This document shows, piece after piece, positions 1 to 31,210 of a DNA stretch of 64,000 bases (positions within the stretch are counted from its first letter, which is position 1; the number at the start of each line of letters is the position of its first letter). This stretch comes from Ficedula albicollis (lineage: Eukaryota > Chordata > Aves > Passeriformes > Muscicapidae): positions 9,992,286 through 10,056,285 of the forward strand of contig NC_021683.1 of the NCBI RefSeq assembly GCF_000247815.1, read 5' to 3'. Below the pieces are notes generated by a model. That model searched no databases and was not told the origin of the DNA. It was given only the letters and a program-made list of their open reading frames with translations. The translations under genes were made by a program, and so were the position numbers.

Positions 1-2049
1 AAATTCACTTGATGGGTTCAGAGATGTTGTGAGGGAAGGACTGATGGATGAATGGTCAGATAGGTGTTGATAAAATTATGTGGAATTTGTCCTTGAGAGG
101 CAAAGTGTGCATTAACGTGACAATGGGAAGTCCCTGTGCTGGGCAATATCTGCCTAGTGTCTGGCAGCATTTTTTAGTCCTTTCTGAGTTTGTGTTTGTG
201 GTGTTAAAGACACAGTGTGAAGCAGATGAAAGTGTTGGAAGCAGAAATATCTACACTTCCCCTTCCTTGAGGAAACAAGTACACTATAAATAATACTCCA
301 TGAGGATCCTCCTCAATTATAGCACTGGAATAACTCAGTAAAAAAATACTTACCTTGCCCTGATCAGGACACTTACATAACAAGTGTCATTTCTGTTACT
401 ATCAGACAACAATTCATTTTATCCTCATACATTATCCTGGTAAAACTGATCAGGTTAGATATTAAGAATGGTAATTTTTATAAAATGGCAGGTGATGGTT
501 TAGGTAATTAATTTTTTTTGGTACTGTGGCACTGGAACAGCTGAGGACCAGCTCTGGCCCCATGCTTGCAGGTCTCATAGGGTGACTGCTGCAAACCCTC
601 AGCACATGATTCTGTCACTCACCTTCCTTCAGGAGGTTCACCTGAGCTGCAGTGTGCATGAGAAAAGTCTGGTTGATCTGTTTTGCCTTTAGTCACACCA
701 GGAATTCAAAGCTGACTTCAAACAATTCAGTCAGCAGCTGCTGGCACTTCTAAGGAAGAGCAGTTCAGATCATGTCCTGGGCACAGTTTTGTTTCATATC
801 TGGCAGGGCAGGTTTCTAGTGCAGATGAGGAAATTCTGCATTGTAACATGTAATTGCAAGTAAAAGCACTGAATTCTTTGGTTGCTTTTGACCTGGTGAT
901 CTTATAAACATGTTATTCTTTAAGGATTTTTCCTTTTTGTAGTGAAATATACTCTTGGATTACCTTATGTAAAGTTTTTGGCACACATTTTATTGCTTGT
1001 CTTACATACTGTTGCATTGGGTTCATAACTTCATTTGTCTATAAATGTGCTATTTATTTTTGCATCTAGTTAATGCTGTGTGGAGTCATATTTGAGCAAG
1101 TTTAGTCATCTCCCTTTTATATCCTTCTCATCTGAATGATTGTTCAAGGGCTTCTTTAAATGCTGTCTATCTAGTGTGTTTTGGAATTCATGTTTATTTA
1201 TAGAAGGGAGTATGAAAAGGAATGAGCCTTTCAGAAGTGACACTCTATTCCCCCTGTGTTTTAGAATTCGGTATAATTTTAAATGCAAAAGGAAACTTTA
1301 AAAAGCAGAAGCAATGAAATATCTTGGCAGGAAACCACAGAGATTTGCTGCTGGTGCCAGGTGTACCAATGCAACAAACATCTTTATACTCTTTGGAATA
1401 AAGCCCTTTGCAGTGGCACTTTGATGCCATTATTTTGGATGATTATTCTGCAGGATGCTATGTTGAAGGCCAGTCAGTGCAGCTGCTCTCACGTAGCTTG
1501 TGTTTTCTCAGTCTGTCAAAAGTAATTCAGACTCTGATGCTGACGTTGAATTTAAGAAAGGGTAGAACCATTAGTTTTATATATATGGAATATATAAATG
1601 GAAGAAAATCCATTATCTGTGCCTCCAGATTGCTTCCAAATCTTTTCTAGCGGCAACATGATAAAAGTATGTTTTCTTTGAAACTAATTTGTGAACTCTG
1701 GGCAGTAGGGTAAGGATCTGTGTTACTTGGCATCTGCAGCACCTGACACGTTTCATACTAAAAGTTCTATGGATCTACAGAAAATCAAATAAGTACATCT
1801 CCTGTTGTTACTAGTCAGTGTTAAATACTGAGGATTATTACTTCAGTATGTGACAGGGTCAGCATTTTCTTCAGAAATTAATGATTTTGGAGTTTGTTGT
1901 GTTTTGTGGAAGTCCAGCACAGTGTTTGAGTGTGTCTACCTTAGGGTTTCCCAGCTTTCTACCCTTTAAAAAACTGAACTTCAAGGCCTTTTTGGTTATC
2001 TCTGCTTTGAATAATTTCAGTTAATGAATACCACCTTTTTTTTTCCCAG
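1..2049 (+). other. SLC12A4: SLC12A4 upstream intron, no exon found
   Basis: AT-rich sequence with no stretch resembling the KCC N-terminus (for example NLTQG or EHEEAE). It is most simply the intron before the TM1 exon, with earlier exons left of the window. Short open frames in it have no splice context or recognisable product. Confidence 0.7.
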
Positions 2050-19865
<17,816 letters not shown>

Positions 19866-20930
19866 TCTAGAAGCTTCTATCCCTGGTCTGCATTTACCTT
19901 CTTAGCCATTACGGACATTCCAGTTTTAAAGGGAGAAGAAAAAAGGTTTTTTTGCCTTTCTCCTCATCCAGTCCTGTTCATTGTTTTTTCCATTTGCAAC
20001 ATACATATCTTTCAGGATTGCAGTATTTGTTACACCATCCACTTAGCAACATAAATTGTGAAGCTGCCACATTATTCAGTTTCTGCTTTGGTACCCCAGC
20101 ATTTGTGCATGTAGTTTTAACACTAAACCTATTTTTAGTCAGCACTGCTGCGTGCAGTATTTTTGGTAACTGTATGTAAAGTTAGGACATGAAAGCCAGT
20201 TACTGTAAAAAGATTTAAAAAGCTTTTTATATTAGGTTTGGGGGATAGAAGTGCATTATATAGCAGCTAGATTCTGCTGAAGTTCAGCTATAAAGCATTT
20301 TCTAAGAGCACACTAAATTGTAAGAGAGGACTGAAAAAGCTTTCCTTTTCTGGGTTTATTTCCAGAACTAAACTCTCAGTATTGGGTAAGAATTTATACT
20401 TTTAATACATTTATTGATAGAGGTTTAAATAAATTATGTTGATATAGTTGAAATTATGTATGTAGCTTGCTATAAGTTTTGTTGCTTCTGAGACTTCAGG
20501 TTGTGTGAGGCCAGATCCCTATTTATTTTTGTATTTATTTGTCAGAAATATTGGATATACAGATGCAGACTGTTTAGGAGAACAGAGATCTCACAGTAAA
20601 TTCTGAATCACCAGTGGATTGAAGGACCAGTCCTGTGGCAGTTCTTCCATGCTTTAAATTTCTTGCAGAGCATCCATCAGAAGTACATTGGGCATGTTGG
20701 AGTCCCTGTAGAGCCAGTGCTATGCTGCACGCACAGCGATGGGATTGCACTTGCACAAGTACAGGGGACCTGCTGCTTCACTGTATGCTTTATGCCCTTA
20801 GAGGGAAAAGAGGAAAAGAAGACCCATATTAACCAATAAGTCTCTGGAGATTTTATCAAGCCCATTAAGTTGTACTTTATGTACAGAACATTCGTATTTT
20901 TTCAATAAAATGTTGCATACACTTTGAACC
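19866..20930 (+). other. SLC12A4: SLC12A4 3' UTR
   Basis: About 1.06 kb of T-rich non-coding sequence follows the stop codon. AATAAA occurs at 20428-20433 and again at 20904-20909. The second is followed about 30 bases later by a GT-rich stretch (ctgtgtgtgagggtgg), so it is the better polyadenylation site. The exact cleavage base is inferred. No ORF here is credible. Confidence 0.8.
20904..20909 (+). terminator. SLC12A4: Polyadenylation signal AATAAA, SLC12A4
   Basis: Canonical hexamer about 1.04 kb after the stop codon, with a GT-rich downstream element near 20940-20960. A weaker alternative hexamer lies at 20428. Confidence 0.75.
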
Positions 20931-22378
20931 TGCTCTCTCTGTTCTGTGTGTGAGGGTGGATTGTGCAGGAGGAGCCTCTGCCCTGCCCTGGACAGCACTG
21001 GCACTCAGGACCACCAGGTGGGGGCCAAGGGGCTGGGGCTGTGCTGGTGCTCACCTGATGGCACAAGTCCTGCCCAGGGGAGCTGCCAGCTCAGACTGCA
21101 GAGCTGCTGGGTGTGTGTCCAAGGAGTAAAGAAAGGCTCTGGGGGCACTGCCAGAGCCACAGCCACACAGAACTCTGCACCTGCAGACTCCTGAGCACAC
21201 ACAGGCTGGTACCCCCTCAAGGTTTCTCTCTGTCTGGGACAGTGTTGATCCCATGGCAGGGGCAGGTGTGAACTAACATCCCAGGGAACTGGAAGAAAGG
21301 TGGGGATTGGCACGTTTCTGTCCCATGGGCTCTTGCTAGGTGGTGTTCTAGTTCTGCTGTGCTGCTGCTCCTGGGTGTTTCACTGATCACAACATGACTC
21401 AAGTCTGAGAAACTACCAGGCTTTTATCTTGAATAACTTCATAAAAATTCTATTCATAGGATTTGATAGTTTAGCCTCTTTGTCCTCTCTGTAAAGGACA
21501 TACCTGATGGGAACAGGATGGTATTCATCTGTGCCAAAATCCTTTCAAGACAACAGCCAGGAAATACCTCTAGGGTGTGCTCTCTATTGAGTATTTTTTA
21601 AAATTTTAATAAGCTTTTGCTGTTTTGATTTTGAAAGCCAAAATTAATGTCACACTTTCAAACCAATGGAAAGAGTAAAGCTTTCTTATTTGCAAATGTT
21701 GTGCTATTTGTACAGATTATTTTTACATCTTCAGGGGCACTGAGTAATGGAGTGCAAGTGTACAGCAATTTTGATAGTTAATACCTATTTGCAAACATTC
21801 TTTCATAGAAGTAATATTGTGTTCCTCAGACTTTTTCCAAATGTGATCACATTCAAGCACTCTGAAAAGTATATACACCTTCTCCTTATGAAACTTTGTG
21901 CAATTGGATGATGACTCCATCTCACAAAGGGATTTCAGTGCCATCTGTTACCTGACCCAAGTAACCTGTTTGTGCCTCATTGTTTTAACATCAAAGCAAC
22001 TGAGTGAATCTCTTTACAAATACAGTAGATTGGGTTTTCAGAGATGATTACTGATGATTACTGACTTAAGTGGGGCTTAAAAACCACATTAATTCAGCAT
22101 TGTGGGCACCCTAAGGATTTTATAGATTCCATTTATGTAAGCCTTCATCACATCCAGAAGATCATAATAAGTTCCTTTGAGACTTTGTTCACAGCACTGG
22201 AAATAAAGTAGCATGGAAAAGGTTGTGTAAGAAAAAAAAAGGTAATTTCTATCTGAGTCATATTCCATTCTTGTTCCTATGCTAGGACCGTTTTTGATAA
22301 GGAGATGACAACATAGCAACTGCAATACAGTGTGACGAAGTTGATTTAAACTCTCGGTATAGGGAATTACACCTAAAG
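20931..22378. other. Intergenic, GC-richer then AT-rich, no gene seen
   Basis: 20940-21340 is GC-richer than its surroundings and gives overlapping frames on both strands (about 60-100 codons) with no recognisable motif. 21400-22378 is AT-rich. A small direct duplication (gatgattactgatgattact) lies near 22044. Confidence 0.6.
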
Positions 22379-22392
22379 CACCCAGGGGGCAG
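22379..22392 (+). promoter_or_regulatory. Possible CTCF-like motif beside the satellite block
   Basis: CACCCAGGGGGCAG resembles the CTCF core (consensus roughly CCACNAGRGGGCRS), with mismatches in the first bases. It lies about 100 bases left of the first poly-C tract. This is a motif resemblance only. Confidence 0.25.
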
Positions 22393-22488
22393 TGTTGATA
22401 GTCCGTGGGTTATTAAAAAGCGCCCCCGTGGCAGCGCAGGGGTGACTCTGCTCTGTGTTTCCCCTGCGGCCGCTCCCGCCCCGCGGAG

Positions 22489-23393
<905 letters not shown>

Positions 23394-23633
23394 AGAGCGC
23401 TTCCCTTCCGTAAAGAGCGCTTCCCTTGCTTAAAGAGCGCTTCCCTTCCGTAAAGAGCGCTTCCCTTCCGTAAAGAGCGCTTCCCTTCCTTAAGGAGCGC
23501 TTCCCTTCCTTAAAGAGCGCTTCCCTTCGTAAAGAGCGCTCCCCTTCCTAAAGAGCGCTTCTCTTCCTTAAAGAGCTCTTCCCTTCGTAAAGAGCGCTTC
23601 CCTTCGTAAAGAGCGCTTCCCTTCCTTAAAGAG
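23394..23633. repeat. Degenerate 20-bp repeat units between the two modules
   Basis: About a dozen units of 18-21 bases resembling the array unit but varying as ccgt, cctt and cgt before aaagag. The divergence contrasts with the identical units just upstream. Confidence 0.85.
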
Positions 23634-24295
<662 letters not shown>

Positions 24296-24839
24296 ACCTG
24301 TGTGCCCTGGTAGCCAGCAAAACGTGCTAAATTAAAAGATTTCCACTTTCCTCCTCCCCCGTCCCCATTTCTCATTTTCTCATCTGCGTCATCCGTAATA
24401 ATGTTTGCTTCTTCAGTAGCTCCCCTGGGAAGGGATAAACTGCCTCATGCTGTGCTCAGGAGGGTGTAAGTTCTCATTCCATTCTGGAGTAATTATCCCC
24501 CTGCACAGCCACTGGCCCAGGTCAAATGGGGCATCTATAGGCAGATGCTGCCAATACAAAGTGCTGCTTTTCCCTGGGAGTGGTTCCCCATTGCTCTGGA
24601 TTTCCCATGTCAGACAGCATAGTCAGACCCACAGCAAGTGGTGGGTTTTGGAAGAAAATTCCCCATTTCCATTTCCCCCATTCCCCAGGAGTCACAGCCT
24701 GTATTCCAAGCTCTCTGAACAGAATGCACCCTGCTACTGTATTCAAAAAGCAGTACCTTTGAAAAGCTCTTCTCTTCAGCAAACTGAAATATTATTTTAC
24801 AGCTGAGGTGGGCCTCCCTCAAGAAATACTGATTTCCAG
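24296..24839. other. Unannotated flank of the satellite block
   Basis: Mixed-composition sequence. Overlapping open frames of 60-119 codons on both strands lack conserved-looking features. A reasonable 3' splice site (attattttacag) ends at 24802, about 40 bases before the candidate exon that follows. Confidence 0.4.
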
Positions 24840-25113
24840 GTGCCTTCATACAAGAATGCCTGTATTGTACAGACTCTGAGTTATATCACACATGCTTATG
24901 ATGTATTTGATGTTGCCAGGGCTAAAGATGTGCAGTTCCTCTCTGATAATTCAGTTCTCTGCACTGTGTGTAAACAAGAGGAAGAACCAGTAGCCAGCAG
25001 AGCACGTGAATATAAAATAGTTTGTAGAAATGAAAAACTGGCTAATAAGGAATCAATTGCTGAGGCTTTAAAAAAAAATTACTACAGGAACATTATAGAT
25101 CTAAGTGGAATAT
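24840..25113 (+). CDS. Candidate exon A of an unrecognised gene
   Basis: I do not recognise this product. After an acceptor gatttccag the frame is open for 91 codons plus one base. It begins VPSYKNACIVQTLSYITHAY, includes a CTVCKQEEE segment with a Cys-x-x-Cys pair, continues REYKIVCRNEKLANK and ends YYRNIIDLSGI. The composition is rich in charged residues and protein-like. The donor is ATAT then gtaaat. The spare T joins GT of candidate exon B to make Cys, keeping one open frame across the junction; without splicing the frame stops at 25119-25121. A stronger acceptor lies at 24802 but opens a different frame. The start of the gene was not found. Confidence 0.45.
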
Positions 25114-27182
25114 GTAAATAGTTCCCATCAAAATAAGCTGGCTGCAATTAGGACTGAATATATTTTTATTTGGCTCCTTTCATGTCCTTCACCAAGGTCC
25201 ACACAAGCTGTCCCCACAATATAACTCTTTGTGGCTTATCTGCTCTTTTCTCTTTCAAGGACAAGCACAATCAGCCTCCTCAGAGGCCAGCTGTGCTAGG
25301 GGTGAAGCGTGGCCCTGTTTATTGTTAATGGACTTCAAACTAGCACAACTCTTGTCAGAGAGGCTTCAGCTCTGTTTTCCATAACTGTGTGTTTAGTTGG
25401 GCTCTACTGGTTACCATTTTCAACAAATTGCTTGCATTTATGGAGATATTTCTCACCTCAAAAGAGCCTATTGAAGTGGTCAGCCAGGCCACTGAGCTAA
25501 AATGGACATACTGAAAATAAAAAGCAGAGAGAAAGAGACTGGCTTTCCTCCAGCCTGTCTCAGGTATTTCAGTTTAACTCTCATGCCCAGTTTTTAACTA
25601 AAGTTAAAGCTTTAAGTGTAAGACTGCTGTGAGCAAAGCTTAGCAGGTATGTTAGTACCAGAGAAGTGCATCATTTCTAAAATGCTGGGGTTTTTTTTTG
25701 TTCTCAGATTTCAAAATCAGCTACTTCAAATATGCCTGATTTACTTCTTGTGTCTGGAGACAGAACCCACCCTTCCTCTACTTTATTCTTTCTGCCACTT
25801 GTTGTGTCAGTAGTTAATGAAACTGGCATAAGCCCCACATCATTGGACAAAAGAGAGTATTTTACTTCAGTGTCTGTACAGTCAGGCCAAGAAAGCACAC
25901 TGAGACTGGATAATATTGTCTTGGAGTTCAGTACAGCCTTAAGTGGCTAAGTCCAATTCTGACATTTGCATCTTCTGCTGTCCCAAGCACAAAACCTTCT
26001 GGCTTTTTGTATGGGCTGTACCTTGGTACAATGGTAGCCCAGAGTGGTGGCTTTGGAGGAAAGGGCTCATTGCTTCAGTAACAGTTAAGAGATTTTTCAC
26101 TCTGAAGGCCACTTAACTCCTATGGGAGATTAATTCCAAGTACAGACTGTGATCTAAAGCACATGTCAGCTTTTAATTGTGTATAAATAAATTATATTGC
26201 TGTTGAAAATTGTGCCAGACATGTCTAGTTACTTGAAATGTGTCTGTGTAAATGAGTAATTTTGGAGAGGAAGTGGAGGAAGGATAGGTACTGATATAAG
26301 AATACTAAGTCATAAGTTCTAGACCATGTGCACTCTAAAGCATTGCATTTATGTCCCTGCATTTCCCCCTCCCCTTTAGCTTTCCTCTAATACTAAGAGT
26401 GGCCTTTGTTTTCCTGAAAGACCAGTTTTGGACAAGTCAGGACAAAAATGAGAGTGGAAGTGACAGGTCTGCTCTTAACTATTATTTCTTACACAGAAGG
26501 AACAAGGTACAGGAAACTTGTTGGGAGACTGAAGTTAGAGGTAGTCCTGTTTCTGTGTTAATTCACCTCTGTCAGTGAAGTCTGCAGAGAGAGCAAATCC
26601 TGTTAGAATTCACAGTAGTTTTTCAGCTGGACATCTGTGATTATGCTGAGTTTATTTCAGCAGGACTATATGTGGGGTGTCTTTTCAAATTGCAGATCAG
26701 TGCTGTGGGGTTATGAAATGACTGAATTTGCTTGTATGAATTTTTTAGCTAATACCACAATGTGCCAATGTTTTATCAAGTTACATTTAGTGTTGCAATC
26801 CAGTTAAGGAGAGGCAGCTTTTAGTGCAGAGTCTGTAAGGAGGAAAAAGTCACTCATAATCTCTTCAAAGTCTAACACGATTAAGAGACTGACCCTCCTC
26901 ACACCAGGCTTAAGTATCAAAATCTAATTAGAATGTCATTACTAACCATATGCCCACAATCAAATCCTGGGTACTGCAACCTGCCTGTCAGTACTTTTAG
27001 GGAAACTCAATAAATGTGTTTAAATTGGGCATACAGTGGCAAATCTAAGAAGCAGAGAAGGCAACTAAGAAAAAAAAAAATTAGAAGTCAATAGTCCTAC
27101 AGATAAGAGGCACAAAGGAAAAAGTTCACATATTTTAGTAAGGTTGACCTTCTGCTGATGCTGACATTTCTTTTGCTTTAAG
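25114..27182 (+). other. Interval between candidate exons A and B
   Basis: AT-rich sequence with no convincing exon on either strand. Short open frames (60-75 codons) have no splice context. If exons A and B are real, this is a 2.07-kb intron starting gtaaat and ending tttgctttaag. Confidence 0.4.
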
Positions 27183-27341
27183 GTATTAAAATTAGCCAGG
27201 AAATTGATCTCACCTTTGTAACTGAAGAATTAGACATGCTTCAATCCCAGATGACCAAGTCATTTTGTATACTGGCATCACCAAAGAAACCCATTTCAAA
27301 CACTTATAAAGAGATTCCAAGTGCAAACCCACTGCATTCAG
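27183..27341 (+). CDS. Candidate exon B of an unrecognised gene
   Basis: 159 nt between a good acceptor (ttcttttgctttaag) and a donor, CAG|gtacct. It reads IKISQEIDLTFVTEELDMLQ, then SQMTKSFCILASPKKPIS and NTYKEIPSANPLHS. It enters in the phase left by candidate exon A and leaves one base (G). It has serine/proline-rich, acidic and basic patches as in a disordered linker. No domain recognised. It is too short to stand alone as evidence; its strength is the phase match and the quality of both splice signals. Confidence 0.45.
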
Positions 27342-29146
27342 GTACCTGCTCTGTGACATCTACGCATTTATTGGAGATAGTTCACAGAAACTGTTGAACT
27401 CCTCATGAAAAAAGACTCAAGTGTCATCACCCTCTGGTACGTCTGGGCCAACTTTTCAGTTAAATGTTGGATTTTATAAAGAACACTTGATGATCTGATA
27501 ATCAAAAATTACTCTAAATGCAATACTGTGAGGTTGAGTTACTGGGCTAAAATGGAACTTGGATGAAAATTGAGGTACTCTTCATAGGTTATTTGTACCA
27601 CAAATAAAACAAACAAACAAAAAGAAACCCATACAGTGCACAGGTACCACTGTTAAGTCAGAAGAAGACACTAGAGTTTTTCTTGTTTGAACTCCTCACC
27701 ACGATTAGAAACAGCACAAATATATAACCTTGCTTGTTACTTGGTACTTGATACTGTTTGTTTTTCAACTGAAAACAAAGCAGACAGTAAAAGTCTATTA
27801 TCCCATCTTACATTTCATATTACTACACCAAAGGGGAAGGTGCCTGTGGCTGAGAGAAGGCTGGTACTGGGTTTCTGGTTCTGTTTGTTGTTGCTGTTTT
27901 TTTAACATTGTTATAAATATATATATACACATATACTATTCCTTTTCCCATATCTTTGCCTGAAAGCCCTGCAATTTCAAAGTTATAATAATTTGGAGGG
28001 AAAGGGGTCTTTTTTTTTTGCAAGGGAAGTTCCCAACTTCCTTGGCAGACACCTGTCTTTCAAACTGAGACACCTGTGGATGCTGCTAGCAGTGCCTTCA
28101 GCTGACAGCTGCTGCTCACAGATGTGCTCTCCCAGCTATCTAGCTGATTCTTTTGTGACTTCTTGAGCAGCCAGGATCACAAGAAATATCTGCTGAGTTA
28201 AGGATGATTTAATTCACACAGCAAATCTAGAAGGAAACAGATATAAAAAAGGAAATTGCTGCTTTCAATTCCTACAAGAGGCCCTATCATTTGATAATGC
28301 AGTAACCAGCAGTGCTTTGCTTGACTGACTTCCAAACAGCTATTGCATAATCTGTTCCCTTGTTAGACCATGTGCAACACTAAGGAAATAAAAGGCAGCA
28401 ACTTCTGGTTAAACACTCAAGTTCTAGTTTGTCTTAAAAAACACTACAACAATAAACAAGCTTCAATTGCTTTTCCAATAGTGAGTAAACTGTATAAACA
28501 ATCTTGTTTGTCCTTTGTGCATGTGATTAAAAGAAAATGGAGCTCAACTCCCTCAGCTGAAGCAGAGCAGAGGAAGAGCACAGGGAAAGGTCTGCTTCAG
28601 AAGTAGAAGACTCAAGATTTTCCATGTGCTGTAGAGCCTGCAAGAAAAGGGGAAACTGCAGAATATATCAGTTGTAATTTGGTATTACTTCCCCTTACAA
28701 TGTCATTTTCTCTATTCATGGTGAGCTAAAGAGACTTTAATCTCTATTCCAAACAATTCTATGGAGTAGATCTCATGAGTTGAATGTAAATTCTAGAAGA
28801 ACCCAACAAAATTGTTTTCTGCTATGAAATTTTTCAGCAATTAGAAAGCTGATCTCAAGATTAATAAAAGTGGTAAGCTATGTGCTCTTGAATGTGCTGC
28901 ATGTCTACAGGCCAGAGTACTCACCTTGTTTCTGCTGCTTATTTTATAGACAAAGTATTTCCTTCTGTGATATTTGAAATCAAAACTATTCCATAGTTTC
29001 AGAGAGAGCAACAAGTTGTCAGAATGCCAGGAAACAATGCTGGAGTTTGGGTGTAGCTTGCTTGAGCAAGTCAGTGCAAATATCCTTGTGACAATGTAAA
29101 AAGGATTATCCATGTGTAGGTGTTAAATGGTGCTCTTGGAGCCCAG

Positions 29147-29240
29147 AGCTTTAATCACTTTGACAACTTGTATGTAGCTGTGGCTCTGCTGGATGCAGAC
29201 TTTATTAAAAAGCTTGTCCAAGGAACAACCAAATTAAAAG
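29147..29240 (+). CDS. Weak candidate exon, unrecognised
   Basis: Between gagcccag and gtacta the frame reads SFNHFDNLYVAVALLDADFI then KKLVQGTTKLK. The phase does not connect cleanly to candidate exon B or to the frame at 31048, and the acceptor lacks a pyrimidine tract. It may be chance. Confidence 0.18.
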
Positions 29241-31047
29241 GTACTATGTAGTAATAAATACAACCTCGAGTTTTCTTGCAGTGATCATTCTTCGAGGATA
29301 CTTGTTGTATTTCATCACAAAATATGTTTTGAGAATAAACACAAAAGTCCCCAGCAAATGCAGAGGTTGTGTTAAGTCTAGTTGTTCACATGGACATAAT
29401 GGTCAAGTTTAGTTGTGCTGTTGTTACTGATGAATATCTGTATGTTCTCTCTTCCTTAAATGCTGCCGCTGATACTCAAACAGGCCTGTAGGCATTAAGA
29501 GAGAAGGTGGAGACAATTGCTCCTGCCTTTTAAGTTTTCTTTTGCACTGACACATGGCATTTGCTATAGGCATGTTACCTGTGAATCTAATTCCAGCTAT
29601 TTAAATAGATGGTAGACATTGACCTCTTGTTACTGCAGGCAGCTGGTTAGACAGGAACATTCAGGAAAACAACACTGGCTGCTGGGACCTGTGTTTCTTC
29701 ATGGTTTTGTCCTCTTTCCTCCTTTGTACACTGCCTATTGCTTTTTGCAGTTGGTTGGAGGGGAAGAACCATATGCAGTCTATATAGAGATTCATAAAAA
29801 TAACCAGAATTTAAGGACTTGATTTTTAATCAGGACACTTTTGGGACCCTTCAAGGATTCCTCTTTGACAATTAGAGAAGACTGGTGGGAAAGCAATGGC
29901 AGGTCACAGGATTTGAACTACAATAATGATAACTGTTACTGAACGAGGCACAAAGGTGTAGCCTTGAGCACTGCACCTTTTACAGCTGTGGCAGATCTGT
30001 TTGCAAGGTGACTGCTTGTAAACAAACAAATTGAGATAAGCATTTACCTTCTGCAAGATTTCCTTGCTGAGGTATAGGGAACCACTCCAGGACTCCTCCC
30101 CAAGGGTTTTGGTGTTTCAGGCAGCTGTTGGTGACAGGGAGGGAGGTGCCACAGGGCTGGGCGTGCCTCAGGGTGGCACAGGGGGGCACCTGCATCCCTG
30201 GGCACTGGGGAGGAGAAGCTGCATTGCACACTCCATACAAGAGAGCTCACCTGAACAGAGGCTGAAACATGCACTCTGAAATTCAAAATAGGGCAAATAA
30301 ATCAAATAGATCACCTGCTTTGCAACAGGCACTGTGAGGGGCTAGTTTCAAATGATGGCAAGCACAAAGTTTAGGTGCTCTAATGGGAGATTTTTTTTTA
30401 TTGTTATTCTGATATTAATAAAGTTTTGTGCCTGTGGTGGCATTTTTGAAAGCTGGAGAACAGAAGACAAACCCGAGAAGAAAATAATATCTCCAGATCT
30501 AGGGACTAGGATATTCTGGGGAGATGTGAAAGCAGAGATGCCTTCTCACTGAAAGCCAGGCTCTAGGCAAGGATCTGCTAATAAACTTCATCATAAACTG
30601 ACCCATAGATTTTGGTTGTAAAATTCTGTGACTGTGTAAAATTTTGGATTTTTATGACTACTTCAGGGTTTTTTTTGTTGCAATGGGACAAGAAGGACCT
30701 TTTTATTTTTGAGAGACACTGAATTTCTTTTTTCTTATCCTACTTTTACTTCTAAAAAGTCCTTTAGATCTTTCTAGTTAGCAAATCATGTATAGTTTAG
30801 ATTATCTTTAATAGATGAGAAATTGGCATAAGGGTCTGGGCAAGCAAATTCTAAAAACTATGAACTGTAGTTGTCTAGTACTCCTAGTGGCTTGGAAAAA
30901 TTTTCCCCCTTGCATATGAAATTGTGTGAGAATATGAATCAACCTCATAAATAATTAAATTCAGAAGTTATAGGTTATGTGTAATTATTTTTGCTCTTAT
31001 GATTAATTAGGAGAGATATTATTTGATACTGTTGTCTTTTTGCTTAG

Positions 31048-31210
31048 GCTGTTTGTCCCTAAAAATGAGACCTCTAAACTGCTTTCGTATTTTGACTTCA
31101 GTTTTACTACTGAGACCTGTGTGAAATGGCACAAAGAAAAATTTTCAGGCTCTTCAAGGAACAGCCTATGAGCTCACAGAATTGGAACTTCCTACAACAG
31201 TCATGTCAAG
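31048..31210 (+). pseudogene. Candidate exon C, frame broken at an A5 run
   Basis: Bounded by a good acceptor (gtctttttgcttag) and a strong donor (CAAG|gtaagc). From 31049 the frame reads LFVPKNETSKLLSYFDFSF, then TTETCVKWHKEK, and hits TGA at 31169-31171. Just past the A5 run at 31137-31141 a different frame, open to the donor, reads FRLFKEQPMSSQNWNF then LQQSCQ. Both halves look like protein and they differ by one base, so either this copy is inactivated or one A is missing from the sequence. The entry phase does not match the exit of candidate exon B, so another exon would be needed between them. Product unknown. Confidence 0.4.
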
